Assembly (NCBI GenBank): GCA_003210135.1
Contig: QCNK01000002.1
Span: 1-64,000, forward strand
DNA: 64,000 nt
Source: Prochlorococcus sp. AG-424-P23
Lineage (GTDB): Bacteria > Cyanobacteriota > Cyanobacteriia > PCC-6307 > Cyanobiaceae
Direction of reading: 5' to 3'
In this document: piece after piece, positions 10,023 through 19,860 of the stretch
Layout of the letters: each line of letters begins with the position of its first letter
How positions within the stretch are numbered: position 1 is the first letter of the stretch
Translations under genes and position numbers: made by a program
Notes under the pieces: model-generated
Databases searched by the model: none
Told to the model about the DNA's origin: nothing
What the model saw: the letters and a program-made list of their open reading frames with translations, nothing else

Positions 10023-10772
10023 ATGTCTAATACAGATTCACTATCAGGCAAAGTTGCTTTAGTCACTGGAGCTAGCAGAGGAATTGGTAAAGAAATTGCT
10101 TTAGAACTAAGCCGATTAGGAGCAGAAGTTTTTATTAATTACTCTTCTTCTGATGAAAAAGCTGAAGAAGTTGTAAATTTAATAAAAAATTCGGGAGGTA
10201 AAGCTCATAAATTAAAATTTGATGTTTCAAAAGAGGATTCTGTCAGTTCAGCTTTTGAAGAAATAATCAAAATTAATGGCACCATTGATATCCTTATTAA
10301 CAATGCTGGAATTACTAGAGATGGACTATTGATGAGAATGAAATCAGAACAATGGGATGATGTACTAAATACAAACTTAAAAGGAGTTTTTCTTTGTACA
10401 AAATATGCTTCAAAATTTATGATGAAAAAAAGAAGTGGAAGCATCGTAAATATTTCATCTGTTGTTGGAATAATTGGTAATCCTGGGCAAGCAAATTATT
10501 CTGCAGCCAAAGCTGGTGTTATTGGATTTACCAAAACTTGCGCTAAAGAATTTGCCTCAAGAGGTATAAACGTTAATGCAATAGCTCCAGGTTTTATAGA
10601 AACAGAGATGACTGAAAAACTCAATACTGAAGAGATTCTAAAAGTTATTCCTTTAGGGAAATTAGGAAGTTGTACTCAAATTGCAAACTTAGTGTCATTC
10701 TTAGTTTCAAGTAATGCAGGAAGTTACATTACAGGGCAAACAATAAGTATAGACGGGGGTATGAGTATTTAG
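10023..10772 (+). CDS. fabG: 3-oxoacyl-[acyl-carrier-protein] reductase
   Basis: A 249-residue short-chain dehydrogenase. The NADPH-binding loop is TGASRGIGKEIA, followed by NNAGITRDGLLMRM, catalytic Ser in NISSVVG, and YSAAKAGVIGFTK. The ending SYITGQTISIDGGM is typical of FabG. It reduces 3-ketoacyl-ACP in type II fatty acid synthesis. It is transcribed divergently from ispD and sits directly before a small gene on the opposite strand. Confidence 0.95.
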   Translation: MSNTDSLSGKVALVTGASRGIGKEIALELSRLGAEVFINYSSSDEKAEEVVNLIKNSGGKAHKLKFDVSKEDSVSSAFEEIIKINGTIDILINNAGITRDGLLMRMKSEQWDDVLNTNLKGVFLCTKYASKFMMKKRSGSIVNISSVVGIIGNPGQANYSAAKAGVIGFTKTCAKEFASRGINVNAIAPGFIETEMTEKLNTEEILKVIPLGKLGSCTQIANLVSFLVSSNAGSYITGQTISIDGGMSI

Positions 10773-10952
10773 TTATGTACTTTCATAAGGCTGGCCTAAT
10801 TCATCTCTCAGCCTTCTAATTTTTTGTAAAAGTTTTAACCTTCGACTTCTAGCGGTTAATGTCAAGAAAAATCTTAATGGAAAGTATATCAGTGTCATAG
10901 CAATCGCGAGAATTGCGGTAAGAGTAAAAATAAGATTATTTGTTTCTTCCAT
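10773..10952 (-). CDS. small conserved-type membrane protein, 59 aa
   Basis: A 59-codon frame starting at an ATG (10952) with its stop directly next to the fabG stop. The protein begins MEETNNLIFTL, has one hydrophobic segment at about residues 7-32, and ends in a strongly basic helix (ARSRRLKLLQKIRRLRDELG). That architecture, with a positive cytoplasmic tail, is coherent for a tail-exposed single-span protein. I do not recognise the family. Its exact fit between fabG and the groEL promoter region supports a real gene. Confidence 0.6.
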   Translation of the reverse strand: MEETNNLIFTLTAILAIAMTLIYFPLRFFLTLTARSRRLKLLQKIRRLRDELGQPYEST

Positions 10953-11083
10953 AATTTAAAGATACTCTTATTTGAGTTAATTTGTATGTCTAATTAAAAG
11001 AAATTCGGCTTTCCCCACTTAATTAAATATCCCTTAAAAATGATTCTATGGGAGATTAGAATAAGACTAAAGATTGTGTAAAC

Positions 11084-12820
11084 ATGGCTAAACAGTTAAG
11101 TTTTTCTAATGAATCAAGAGAAGCTCTAGAAAAAGGTGTAAATTTTGTAGCTAATGCGGTAAAGGTTACTATTGGGCCAAAAGCAAAAAACGTAGTAATA
11201 GAGAGAAAATTTGGTTCACCAGATATAGTTAGAGATGGATCCACAGTTGCTAAAGAGATTGAGATTGAGAACCCTATTTCTAATTTGGGTGCAAAATTAA
11301 TAGAACAAGTTGCATCCAAGACAAAAGAGAGTGCTGGAGATGGAACAACAACAGCCACCATTTTGACTCAGAAGATGGTTCAAGAGGGATTAAAAAATAT
11401 TGCTTCTGGTGCCAGTCCTATGGAGTTAAAAAAAGGTATGGAGGTAGGCCTGGCTTTTGTTCTAGAAAAATTAAGTTCCAAAAGTATTTCATTAAGTGGT
11501 TCTGATATACAAAAAGTTGCAACAGTTAGTGCTGGAGGCGATGAAGAAATTGGATCTATAATTTCGAAGGCAATGGATATTGTTACTTCGGATGGTGTAA
11601 TAACTGTTGAGGAATCTCAATCACTAGATACAGAATTAGATATAACTGAAGGAATGTCTTTTGATAGAGGCTATAGTTCTCCATATTTCGTAACAGACCA
11701 AGAAAGACAAGTTTGTGAACTTGAAAACCCCAAAATATTAATAACTGATCAAAAAATTTCAACTTTAATTGATCTAGTTCCAATACTTGAAGAAATTCAG
11801 AAATCAGGCTCACCATTTCTAATTCTTGCTGAAGATATCGAAGGAGAGGCTTTAACCACCTTGGTTTTGAATAAGAATAGTGGAGTGTTAAACGTAGCTT
11901 CCGTGAGAGCTCCGTTATTTGGAGAGAGAAGAAAAGCTGCTCTTGAAGATATTGCTATTCTTACTGGAGCTAATTTAATTAGTGAAGATAAATCGATGAC
12001 ACTTGATAAAGTATCGATTAATGATTTAGGCAAAGCAAAAAAAATAACCATCACGAAGGATAAAACTACAATTGTTGCCTTCGAAGACACTAAAGATTTA
12101 GTTAAAGCGCGAGTAGAAAAATTAAAGAGAGAAGTTGACATAACAGACTCAGAGTATGATCAGGACAAAATCAATGAAAGGATAGCTAAACTAGCTGGAG
12201 GAGTAGCACTTATCAAAGTTGGAGCTGCAACAGAAACAGAGATGAAGTACAAAAAGTTAAGAATCGAAGATTCCCTTAATGCTACGAAAGCTGCTATCGA
12301 AGAGGGTGTAGTTTCTGGAGGAGGACAAACTTTAATTGAAATATCAGACGACCTTCTAAATTTAAGTCAAACATCTTCCGATGATTTAAGAACAGGGATA
12401 AATATATTAAAAGAAGCCCTTTTGGAACCTACCAAACAAATAGCAAAAAATGCTGGTTTTAATGGTGATGTAGTTGTCGCTGAAATTAAAAGACTTAACA
12501 AAGGCTTCAATGCTAATTCAGGAAAATATGAGGATTTAAAAGATTCAGGAATATTAGATCCAACCAAAGTAATAAGATTAGCTCTTCAAGATTCAGTATC
12601 TATTGCAGCTATGCTCCTCACAACAGAAGTTGCGATGGCTGACATACCAGAGCCTGAAGCTGCAGCCCCAGGAGGACCAGGTGGAGATCCAATGGGCGGA
12701 ATGGGTATGCCAGGTATGGGTGGCATGGGTATGCCAGGTATGGGCGGAATGGGTATGCCAGGTATGGGTGGCATGGGTATGCCAGGTATGGGTGGCATGG
12801 GTATGCCAGGTATGATGTGA
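11084..12820 (+). CDS. groEL: 60 kDa chaperonin GroEL, monocistronic copy
   Basis: A 578-residue chaperonin. It has the conserved ATPase regions ([35 protein letters not shown]) and GGGQTLIE late in the protein. No groES precedes it; the upstream neighbour is the opposing 59-aa gene, which suggests the groES-less GroEL2-type copy found in cyanobacteria. I saw no CIRCE inverted repeat upstream. The C-terminus is an expanded Gly-Met tail of five 8-residue repeats instead of a short GGM tail. Confidence 0.95.
   Translation: MAKQLSFSNESREALEKGVNFVANAVKVTIGPKAKNVVIERKFGSPDIVRDGSTVAKEIEIENPISNLGAKLIEQVASKTKESAGDGTTTATILTQKMVQEGLKNIASGASPMELKKGMEVGLAFVLEKLSSKSISLSGSDIQKVATVSAGGDEEIGSIISKAMDIVTSDGVITVEESQSLDTELDITEGMSFDRGYSSPYFVTDQERQVCELENPKILITDQKISTLIDLVPILEEIQKSGSPFLILAEDIEGEALTTLVLNKNSGVLNVASVRAPLFGERRKAALEDIAILTGANLISEDKSMTLDKVSINDLGKAKKITITKDKTTIVAFEDTKDLVKARVEKLKREVDITDSEYDQDKINERIAKLAGGVALIKVGAATETEMKYKKLRIEDSLNATKAAIEEGVVSGGGQTLIEISDDLLNLSQTSSDDLRTGINILKEALLEPTKQIAKNAGFNGDVVVAEIKRLNKGFNANSGKYEDLKDSGILDPTKVIRLALQDSVSIAAMLLTTEVAMADIPEPEAAAPGGPGGDPMGGMGMPGMGGMGMPGMGGMGMPGMGGMGMPGMGGMGMPGMM
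12698..12817 (+). repeat. 24-bp tandem repeat encoding the GroEL Gly-Met tail, 5 copies
   Basis: Five consecutive 24-base units encode GGMGMPGM; the last unit ends in M-M before the stop. Copies differ mainly at third positions (ggc/gga and ggt/ggc), so the repeat is slightly diverged and is maintained in frame. It extends the flexible tail that in GroEL lies on the floor of the folding chamber. Confidence 0.9.
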
Positions 12821-12824
12821 AGAA

Positions 12825-13304
12825 CTAACTAGCTTTTTTATCTTTATTAATCCATCTTCTTAAACTTTTAATATTAGGTAGTGGTAATTTTGTGGTTTTA
12901 ATATATTGATTTACTTCATTAGAATCTTGTTTGATATTAAAGACTTTATTATTATTAGAAATTTTTAAGTAATTTGATTCACAATTTGTTTCTTCTAGAT
13001 TTTCAGAAGTTTTTAAAGATTCAAGCCTAATATGTTCTTCATTTTCTTCTTCATGATTTTCATCAATTAAAGTTATTTGTTCTTCATTTTCTTCTTCATG
13101 ATTTTCATCAATTAAAGTTATTTGTTCTTCATTTTCTTCTTCATACTGATATTCCCTAAGTGCTGAGCTATGGATTAATAAATCATTTAAAGAATCAATA
13201 CCAAATCTATGCACCCACTTAAGAACAATATTTTCTTTAAGCAAAATATTATTTTCTGAAGAGGCTTTTTTAAAAACTTCTATTAGATGATTTTTTAAAA
13301 GCAT
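12825..13304 (-). CDS. acidic repeat protein of unknown function
   Basis: A 159-residue protein that I cannot assign. The N-terminal ~50 residues look folded (LLKNHLIEVFKKASSENNILL, then VHRFGIDSLNDLLIH). The middle is a highly acidic repeat, EENEEQITLIDENHE, twice exactly and then partially. The C-terminus is basic and ends PLPNIKSLRRWINKDKKAS. It is convergent with groEL and lies just downstream of the ABC-2 exporter genes on the same strand, so it may be co-transcribed with them. Confidence 0.6.
   Translation of the reverse strand: MLLKNHLIEVFKKASSENNILLKENIVLKWVHRFGIDSLNDLLIHSSALREYQYEEENEEQITLIDENHEEENEEQITLIDENHEEENEEHIRLESLKTSENLEETNCESNYLKISNNNKVFNIKQDSNEVNQYIKTTKLPLPNIKSLRRWINKDKKAS
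13036..13144 (-). repeat. 45-bp in-frame tandem repeat, about 2.4 copies
   Basis: Two identical 45-base units (13036-13080 and 13081-13125) are followed by 19 bases of a third. Each encodes 15 residues of an acidic segment. Exact identity at every base, including third positions, points to recent duplication by slippage or recombination, so copy number probably varies between strains. Confidence 0.9.
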
Positions 13305-13311
13305 AACTTTA

Positions 13312-14136
13312 TTAATTTAACTTTCTATTTAACAGAGGCCTTATGATAATCAAGGAAAAAACTGTTAAAGAAAATAAAATTGCTATACAACTCTTACAAG
13401 TTAAATCACCATATGGGGCATGTAAAGCCACTAATTCTAAATTCATAGTTTCTGTGTAAGCAGTCCTAATAGGTTCAATCGCAAAAGTTAATGGATTTAA
13501 TGAAGCTAACCACCCAAGCCAATTTGGCATGAAAGATATTGGAGCTAAAGCTGTACTCGCAAAAAGAAGAGGTAAGTTGATTACAAATATAAGAGCTATT
13601 AATTCAATATGTCCTGGCAAAACAAACGCTAAACATAAACTTATTGATGTCACAAAAAGAACTAATAGAATAAGCGTTGTAAACACAATTCCTAAACCAT
13701 ATAAGTTGGGCCATCCATAACCCAAAATGTATGAAACAACCATTATTACAATACTTTGGACAAAGCTCAATATTGTTATGTAAAAAAAAGAAGATAAAAC
13801 TATGGATAATCTACTGGTTAAAGGTGCAACAAGTAATCTATTAAGAAATCCAAACTCTCTATCAAACATTAAAGGAAGACCAGAGTTTAGGGCTCCGCTA
13901 AAAGCAGTAAAAACAATAAGTCCCGCTCCTAAAAAATTGCCATATGAATCTACTCCTGGTAAAAAACCTTCAGGAGCCTTAGAAAATAATGCCCCAAATA
14001 AAAAAAGCCAAATTATGGGTTGTAATATTCCAGCTAAAAGAGTTGATGGTCTCCTTTTTAATTGAATAAATAATCTCTTTGTTAAGGCAAATGTTTCTTG
14101 ATATAAAAAAAATAAATTATAATGTTGTAATTCCAT
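13312..14136 (-). CDS. ABC-2 type transporter permease
   Basis: A 274-residue protein with about six membrane segments and an ABC-2 permease pattern: LKRRPSTLLAGILQPIIWLFLFG near the N-terminus and LNPLTFAIEPIRTAY near the C-terminus. It pairs with the ATPase gene 48 bases upstream (14185-15204) to form a DrrAB-like exporter. The substrate is unknown; such pairs move lipids, polysaccharides or drugs outward. It shares its strand with ctaB and ctaA further upstream. Confidence 0.88.
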   Translation of the reverse strand: MELQHYNLFFLYQETFALTKRLFIQLKRRPSTLLAGILQPIIWLFLFGALFSKAPEGFLPGVDSYGNFLGAGLIVFTAFSGALNSGLPLMFDREFGFLNRLLVAPLTSRLSIVLSSFFYITILSFVQSIVIMVVSYILGYGWPNLYGLGIVFTTLILLVLFVTSISLCLAFVLPGHIELIALIFVINLPLLFASTALAPISFMPNWLGWLASLNPLTFAIEPIRTAYTETMNLELVALHAPYGDLTCKSCIAILFSLTVFSLIIIRPLLNRKLN

Positions 14137-14184
14137 AATTAGCAGTAATTAGTTTTTATTATAATTAGTTATCCAAAAGTTTTT

Positions 14185-15204
14185 TTATCGCATTGATTGC
14201 TTTGATTCTTTTTTAAAGTCTCTTTTCCCTGCCATAGAAATTTCAGCATCCAATAATGTTTTTCCTGTTGCCTGAAGATATACATCATCCAAACTTGGCT
14301 GACTTTGTGTAAGAGAAAAAATTTCAAACTTTGAGAAGGCCAATTCCACTTTGAGCTTCGTAAGTAAATCTTTTTCCTTATCTGCTACAAAATTTATCGA
14401 GAAACCTTGAGCTTCATTTATGATAATCTGACTAATTCCATCTATTGAAGATAAAATTTTACATATATTTTTTGCTTCTTCCTGATTACTAAATTCCCTT
14501 ACTTTCAGAGTTACTCTATCTCCTCCTAATTTATTTTTGAGTTCTGCAGGAGTCCCTTGTGCTATAACTCTTCCATCATCAATTATCACTAATCTGTCTG
14601 CCAATTTATCTATTTCATCAAGATAGTGACTGCTTAAAATAATAGTCATTCCATTATTTCTCAAATCTTTCAAAAGTTGCCATATAATATTTCTACTTTC
14701 AATATCTAAACCTACTGTAGGTTCGTCCAATATTAATACTTGGGGCAAATGTAAAAGTCCAGCTGCAAGATCTATTCTTCTTTTCATTCCACCTGAATAA
14801 GTTCCGCACTTACGATCAATCCAATCATTCATTTCTAATTGATCTATTAATTTATTTATTCTTTCAAATTTTTTGTTTTTGTTGATGTGATATAAATCTG
14901 CTTGAAAATCCAAAAGCTCTCTTCCAGTTAATATTTTATCAAGTGCAATGTCCTGGGCAACATAACCAATTAATTCTCTAATTTTCCTTGAATTTTTTAT
15001 CAGATTAATATTATTTATTAAAACTTCTCCACTATCAGGCTCTATTAAAGTAGCGAGTATTTTTATAAGTGTTGATTTGCCAGCACCATTTGGACCTAGT
15101 ATTCCGAATAATGTGCCAGCTTCAATTTCCATTGATAAATTTTTTAAAGCCTTGATTTCTGAATAAGATTTTGAGAGCCCTTTAACTTTTATATAATTCA
15201 TCAA
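14185..15204 (-). CDS. ABC transporter ATP-binding protein, DrrA-like
   Basis: A 339-residue ATPase. Walker A is GPNGAGKST, the signature is YSGGMKRRIDLAAGLL, Walker B is VLILDEPTVGLD, and the switch His lies in ILSSHYLDEID. A C-terminal extension after about residue 225 is typical of DrrA-type exporters. The start may be the second Met (MNYIKVKGL). It probably forms a transporter with the downstream ABC-2 permease. Confidence 0.9.
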   Translation of the reverse strand: MMNYIKVKGLSKSYSEIKALKNLSMEIEAGTLFGILGPNGAGKSTLIKILATLIEPDSGEVLINNINLIKNSRKIRELIGYVAQDIALDKILTGRELLDFQADLYHINKNKKFERINKLIDQLEMNDWIDRKCGTYSGGMKRRIDLAAGLLHLPQVLILDEPTVGLDIESRNIIWQLLKDLRNNGMTIILSSHYLDEIDKLADRLVIIDDGRVIAQGTPAELKNKLGGDRVTLKVREFSNQEEAKNICKILSSIDGISQIIINEAQGFSINFVADKEKDLLTKLKVELAFSKFEIFSLTQSQPSLDDVYLQATGKTLLDAEISMAGKRDFKKESKQSMR

Positions 15205-15239
15205 ACTTACTATTTCTTATAAAACATTTTACATCTAAT

Positions 15240-16241
15240 TTAATTACTAAGCAGGGATACTATAGATAAAAATATTTGCATAGATTGCTGCTCAAATTCT
15301 ACGGATAGTTGGGTTCTGGAAATTAATAACAAAAGACAAATACCAAACATATAGAGAATAGACCACCTAAAAAGAGACTTTGCTCTTGAAAGATCATCAG
15401 GAGATTTCTTTAATTCATTTATTAATTGCAAAAGTCTTCCATTAAATGGCAATAACATAATTCCGTATAAGAGACCCCCTTCAGGTAAAGCGAAGACTCC
15501 CATAATACTCATCAAAACTGTTGCCCATCCGTAACGAGAAATCGCTTTAGCAGTAAAAACAGATCCCTTAACAGAAGGAAGCATAGGAATACCAACAGAT
15601 GCGTAATCGTCCTTCAATAAAATTGCAAGTGCCCAAAAATGAGCTGGAGTCCATAACATTACTAAACCAAACAACCACCAACCACTTAGGCCTACATGCC
15701 CTGTGGCAGCAGATGCACCAACTAAAGGTGGTATCGCGCCAGCAACTCCTCCGAAAACAATATTTTTGGTTGTACGAGGTTTCAAAATAACTGTATATAA
15801 AATTACATAGCTAAATAAGCCTAGAAGAGTTAATCCCGCAGCCAAATAATTTACACCACTTACTAAAAGCATCGAAGCTGCCAAAGTACATGATACGGCA
15901 GCTAAAAATACAGTCTCAGATGACAATTTTCCTGCTGGCAAGGCTCTTTTGCTAGTTCTTGTCATCCTTTTATCTAATTCCATTTCCCACAAGCAATTAA
16001 GAGCTCCTGCTGCTGCTGCTGCCAAAGCGCCGCCTCCTAAAGTGCAGATAAGCTTCGGTGAAGACAAAGGCCATTCCTCTGTTAAAGCCATTCCTCCTAA
16101 AGTTGTTGCCAGTAAAAGTGGGATTAATCTAGGTTTTGCTACTTCAAGCCAAGGTGGCAAAGTTAATCTTTTTCTTGAAGGTACAACTTCATCCCTAATT
16201 GAAGATTTATATTTCAAGTTTTCTAAGTTACTACTGTTCAT
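15240..16241 (-). CDS. ctaB: protoheme IX farnesyltransferase (heme O synthase)
   Basis: A 333-residue membrane protein of the UbiA superfamily. The Asp-rich region [23 protein letters not shown] and the later [23 protein letters not shown] are diagnostic of CtaB/CyoE. It farnesylates heme b to heme o. Its start overlaps the ctaA stop by 4 bases, so the two heme A steps are translationally coupled and face the ctaCDE oxidase operon across a 216-base spacer. Confidence 0.95.
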   Translation of the reverse strand: MNSSNLENLKYKSSIRDEVVPSRKRLTLPPWLEVAKPRLIPLLLATTLGGMALTEEWPLSSPKLICTLGGGALAAAAAGALNCLWEMELDKRMTRTSKRALPAGKLSSETVFLAAVSCTLAASMLLVSGVNYLAAGLTLLGLFSYVILYTVILKPRTTKNIVFGGVAGAIPPLVGASAATGHVGLSGWWLFGLVMLWTPAHFWALAILLKDDYASVGIPMLPSVKGSVFTAKAISRYGWATVLMSIMGVFALPEGGLLYGIMLLPFNGRLLQLINELKKSPDDLSRAKSLFRWSILYMFGICLLLLISRTQLSVEFEQQSMQIFLSIVSLLSN

Positions 16242-17212
16242 GAATTGACACCAACCATTTGAGAATTTAAGGAGTGGTTTAGACCTTTTTTGGTAAAAGG
16301 ATTTCTAAAAATTAATGTTGTTAATATCGCAATAAATAAAGAGGCGTTAAGTTGATGACCGATAATAAAAATAGGTTCATTTAAGTTTGTTTTAAGACTT
16401 AAAACACCCAAAGCAATTTGGGAAAACAAGAGAACAATAAGTGCTGAGAGATATTTCCAATTTTCATTAAGTAAATTTCTCTTATAAATTGCAGTAGCAA
16501 TAATTAATAGAATTGAAAAAGCAATTGGAAAAGCAAATAATTTATGAGTATTTAGAATTAGACATTGTTTATTAAAAGATAAGCAAATATGTGCTGACCA
16601 AGTAGAGGAAAGCCTTACACCAATAAAAGATTGAATCAGAGTAAGTAAAAGAGGAACAAACAATAATAATCTCCACCAAATTAATGGCTCTTCTATGTCG
16701 TCATTTTCTAAATTTTGATTTATTGAAATTGTTGTGATGAGAAGTAGAAAAGCTATTAAAAGATGGCCAGTGACAGTATATGAATCAAGCAGGTTTATTA
16801 CTGTTAAAGCTCCAAAAGATCCTTGGACAATAACGAGAAAAAGTAATAATGAATAAGTTTTAGGTAACCAATTTGGAATTTCATTTTTCCAGATTATTGA
16901 AAGGATAAATTTAAAAAGAATTAATATTCCAACCAGAAAAGCATCTAGACGATGAAACCACTCTAGAAATACTCTTAAGTTCATATGATTAAAAGGCAAA
17001 AAAGATCCATAACACAATGGCCAGTCTGGGCAGGCAAGTCCCGCCTCCATGACTCTGGTAGCACCTCCAATTACTATTAGCGCGATGAGTGCGAGTACAC
17101 TATGATTTCCCAACCTTTTAAAAATTGTCAGATATTTTGGTTTATATAATTGGTTATTAATCAAATGGATAAAACCTATTATTTTGCATAATAAATTAGA
17201 TTCAAAAACCAA
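16238..17212 (-). CDS. ctaA: heme A synthase
   Basis: A 324-residue membrane protein with about eight hydrophobic segments. [26 protein letters not shown] (read here as [10 protein letters not shown] plus the CPDWPLC motif) is the CtaA signature, with HR in FHRLDAF, a later [11 protein letters not shown], and GHQLNASLF near the end. It oxidises the heme O methyl group to heme A for cytochrome aa3 oxidase. It is the first gene of the ctaAB unit, divergent from ctaC. Confidence 0.94.
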   Translation of the reverse strand: MVFESNLLCKIIGFIHLINNQLYKPKYLTIFKRLGNHSVLALIALIVIGGATRVMEAGLACPDWPLCYGSFLPFNHMNLRVFLEWFHRLDAFLVGILILFKFILSIIWKNEIPNWLPKTYSLLLFLVIVQGSFGALTVINLLDSYTVTGHLLIAFLLLITTISINQNLENDDIEEPLIWWRLLLFVPLLLTLIQSFIGVRLSSTWSAHICLSFNKQCLILNTHKLFAFPIAFSILLIIATAIYKRNLLNENWKYLSALIVLLFSQIALGVLSLKTNLNEPIFIIGHQLNASLFIAILTTLIFRNPFTKKGLNHSLNSQMVGVNS

Positions 17213-17428
17213 ACATTAATTAAAAATTAATATCTTTAATTTAAAAAATAATTTACTAATTTAATCTTTTTTCCCTGACAATTAACTCTAAAAAGTTATT
17301 AATAATACGCCTTTTATTTCATAAATCTTAAGAAGTTGTGAATTTAAATGTTTTTCTTTTAACAAAGGATGCAGGATTAAAAAAATTGAATATCTTGAGG
17401 ATATAAATACAAATTTTTAAGGAATCAA

Positions 17429-18232
17429 TTGTTAAATAAAAACATTTATTTAATACTAATTATTTCTCTCGTTTTTGCTATATCTTTTTGGATTGGTTTT
17501 AATGTAAATTTGCTCCCAGCGGAGGCAAGTATTAATGCACCAATTTACGATGAACTTTTTAAAATTCTTTTCATTATTGGATTAATTATTTTTATAGGAA
17601 TGACAATAGCAGTTATTTATAGCTTATTTAAATTTAGGAAAAGAAATGATCAGATAGGCGATGGTATAGCTTTAGAGGGAAATTTAAGCTTAGAAATTGT
17701 GTGGACAATTATCCCTTCAATAATTGTTTTATTAATAGGTCTATATAGCTACAACATCTACGATCGAATGGGAGGGATGAAAGAACTAAATCATAACCAT
17801 GAAATGATGAGTTCTAATACTGAAAAAATATGGGCTGGAATAAGTCAAACTTCTGATAATGAAATAGCTATAAATAATTTATCAATTGAAGTCTCGGCTA
17901 TGCAATTTGCATTTCTATTCAATTATCCCAAGGGCAATTTCATATCAGGAGAACTACACGTTCCTGTTGATCAAAAAGTATCAATGAAAATGGAATCCAA
18001 AGATGTAATTCATGCTTTTTGGGTACCAGAGTTCAGAATTAAGCAGGATATTATTCCTGGACAACCAACTATCCTAAATTTCACTCCTACAAAAGTAGGA
18101 AAATATCCGATAATTTGTGCAGAATTATGTGGCCCATATCATGGAGGAATGAGAGCCTCGATAGTTGTTGAAGATGAATCTGATTACAACGAATGGTTTA
18201 ACAAAAATAAAAAACCCGAGGTAAATTTATGA
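17429..18232 (+). CDS. ctaC: cytochrome c oxidase subunit II
   Basis: A 267-residue protein with a TTG start preceded by AAGGA. It has two N-terminal membrane segments and then a cupredoxin domain. The CuA site is visible: HAFWVPEFRIKQD followed by CAELCGPYHGGM, giving the two Cys, His and Met ligands. It accepts electrons from soluble cytochrome c or plastocyanin. The stop overlaps the ctaD start as ATGA. Confidence 0.96.
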   Translation: MLNKNIYLILIISLVFAISFWIGFNVNLLPAEASINAPIYDELFKILFIIGLIIFIGMTIAVIYSLFKFRKRNDQIGDGIALEGNLSLEIVWTIIPSIIVLLIGLYSYNIYDRMGGMKELNHNHEMMSSNTEKIWAGISQTSDNEIAINNLSIEVSAMQFAFLFNYPKGNFISGELHVPVDQKVSMKMESKDVIHAFWVPEFRIKQDIIPGQPTILNFTPTKVGKYPIICAELCGPYHGGMRASIVVEDESDYNEWFNKNKKPEVNL

Positions 18233-19854
18233 CAATATCAATTGATCCACAAAAAACTAATAATGAAAGTCTTCAACCCAAAGGCTGGCTTAGATATTTT
18301 AGTTTTAGCCTTGATCATAAAGTAATTGGGATTCAATACTTGGTTTGCGGTTTTCTCTTCTATTTAATAGGAGGAACTTTAGCGAGCGCTATAAGAATTG
18401 AACTGGCCAGCCCAATGTCTGATTTTATGCCAAGAGATGTTTATAACCAAGTTTTAACTTTACACGGAACAATAATGATATTCCTTTGGATAGTTCCTGT
18501 AGTTAACGGTGCTTTTGGAAATTATTTAATTCCATTTTATGTAGGTGCGAGAGATATGGCATTCCCAAGATTAAATGCAGTAGCTTTTTGGTTAATTCCT
18601 CCTTCAGGTTTGATGCTGGTAGCTAGCTATTTTGTTGATGGTGCTGCTCAAGCTGGATGGACTGCTTATCCACCTTTGAGCATAACTACTCCTCAATCGG
18701 GACAAATTATTTGGATTCTGAGTGTTCTATTACTTGGAGGCAGTTCTATATTTGGTGGAATCAACTTTATAGCGACCATTATCAAATTAAGAAGGCCAGG
18801 ATTAAAACTTATGCAATTGCCAATGTATTGTTGGGCAATGCTTGGAACAAGTCTATTAGTTGTTTTGTCAACTCCTGTATTAGCTGGCACTTTAATTCTA
18901 CTTAGCTTCGATATTATTGCTAATACAGGGTTTTTCAATCCTGTCTTGGGTGGCAATGTCGTAGTTTATCAGCATTTATTTTGGTTTTATTCTCATCCAG
19001 CTGTATACATTATGGTCCTTCCTGCCTTTGGTTTAGTTAGTGAAATACTTCCTGTACATGCTAGAAAACCACTTTTTGGATATACAACAATGGTTTTTTC
19101 AATAATGGGGATAGTAGTTTTAGGTTTAGTTGTTTGGGCTCATCACATGTTTACGAGTGGAACGCCCCCTTGGATGAGATTGTTCTTTACTATTGCCACG
19201 GCATTCATTGCTGTTCCAACTGGTATAAAATTTTTCAATTGGGTTGCAACATTATGGGGAGGTAAAATTTCCATCAATAGTGCAATGTTATTCTCTTGCG
19301 GATTTATTATAAATTTTGTTTTTGGAGGTATCACAGGAGTTGCTTTGGCACAGGTACCTTTCGATATTCACGTACATGATACCTATTTCGTTGTAGCCCA
19401 TTTTCATTACATAGTTTATGGAGGGACTGTTTTTATTATTTTCTCTTCAATTTATCATTGGTTCCCAAAAGTAACTGGGAAAATGCTCAATGAAAAATTA
19501 GGAATTTTACATTTTATCATTACCTTTATTGGATTTAACTTGTGCTTTGCTCCTCAACATTGGCTTGGTTTAAATGGAATGCCAAGAAGAGTTGCAGAAT
19601 ATGATCCTCAATTCCAGTTCGTTAATCAAATTAGTAGCCTTGGGGCTCTTTTAATGGCTATAAGCACAATTCCTTTTTTAATTAATGTTTTCCTTAGTGT
19701 TAGAAATGGAAAAGATGCTGGAGATAACCCTTGGAATGCTCTTACACCTGAATGGTTAACATCTTCTCCACCTCCAGTTGAAAATTGGGAAGGAGAAGCA
19801 CCATTAGTTGAAGAACCTTATGGTTATGGTAAAGAAATTTCTGAACAAAAATAA
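18229..19854 (+). CDS. ctaD: cytochrome c oxidase subunit I
   Basis: A 541-residue, roughly twelve-span heme-copper oxidase catalytic subunit. LTLHGTIMIFLW carries a low-spin heme His, WFYSHPAVYIMVLP carries the CuB His and the cross-linked Tyr region, HHMFTSG carries further CuB ligands, and VAHFHYIVYGG carries the heme a/a3 His pair. It reduces O2 to water and pumps protons. It is translationally coupled to ctaC, and ctaE follows 6 bases later. Confidence 0.97.
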   Translation: MTISIDPQKTNNESLQPKGWLRYFSFSLDHKVIGIQYLVCGFLFYLIGGTLASAIRIELASPMSDFMPRDVYNQVLTLHGTIMIFLWIVPVVNGAFGNYLIPFYVGARDMAFPRLNAVAFWLIPPSGLMLVASYFVDGAAQAGWTAYPPLSITTPQSGQIIWILSVLLLGGSSIFGGINFIATIIKLRRPGLKLMQLPMYCWAMLGTSLLVVLSTPVLAGTLILLSFDIIANTGFFNPVLGGNVVVYQHLFWFYSHPAVYIMVLPAFGLVSEILPVHARKPLFGYTTMVFSIMGIVVLGLVVWAHHMFTSGTPPWMRLFFTIATAFIAVPTGIKFFNWVATLWGGKISINSAMLFSCGFIINFVFGGITGVALAQVPFDIHVHDTYFVVAHFHYIVYGGTVFIIFSSIYHWFPKVTGKMLNEKLGILHFIITFIGFNLCFAPQHWLGLNGMPRRVAEYDPQFQFVNQISSLGALLMAISTIPFLINVFLSVRNGKDAGDNPWNALTPEWLTSSPPPVENWEGEAPLVEEPYGYGKEISEQK

Positions 19855-19860
19855 AAACAT

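Noticed and set aside
10953..11083. CIRCE or other heat-shock operator before groEL
   Set aside because: I looked for TTAGCACTC-N9-GAGTGCTAA and near matches and found none.
12586..12798. Pro-rich reading frame antisense to the groEL tail
   Set aside because: It is the mirror of the Gly-Met repeat in another frame, with no independent start signal or family.
13036..13144. Direct repeats as a CRISPR array
   Set aside because: Units are contiguous without spacers, lie in frame in a protein and encode an acidic repeat. The same applies to the groEL tail repeats.
17213..17428. Possible ncRNA in the ctaA-ctaC spacer
   Set aside because: The 216 bases are AT-rich with no convincing stem or terminator and are adequately explained as divergent promoters.
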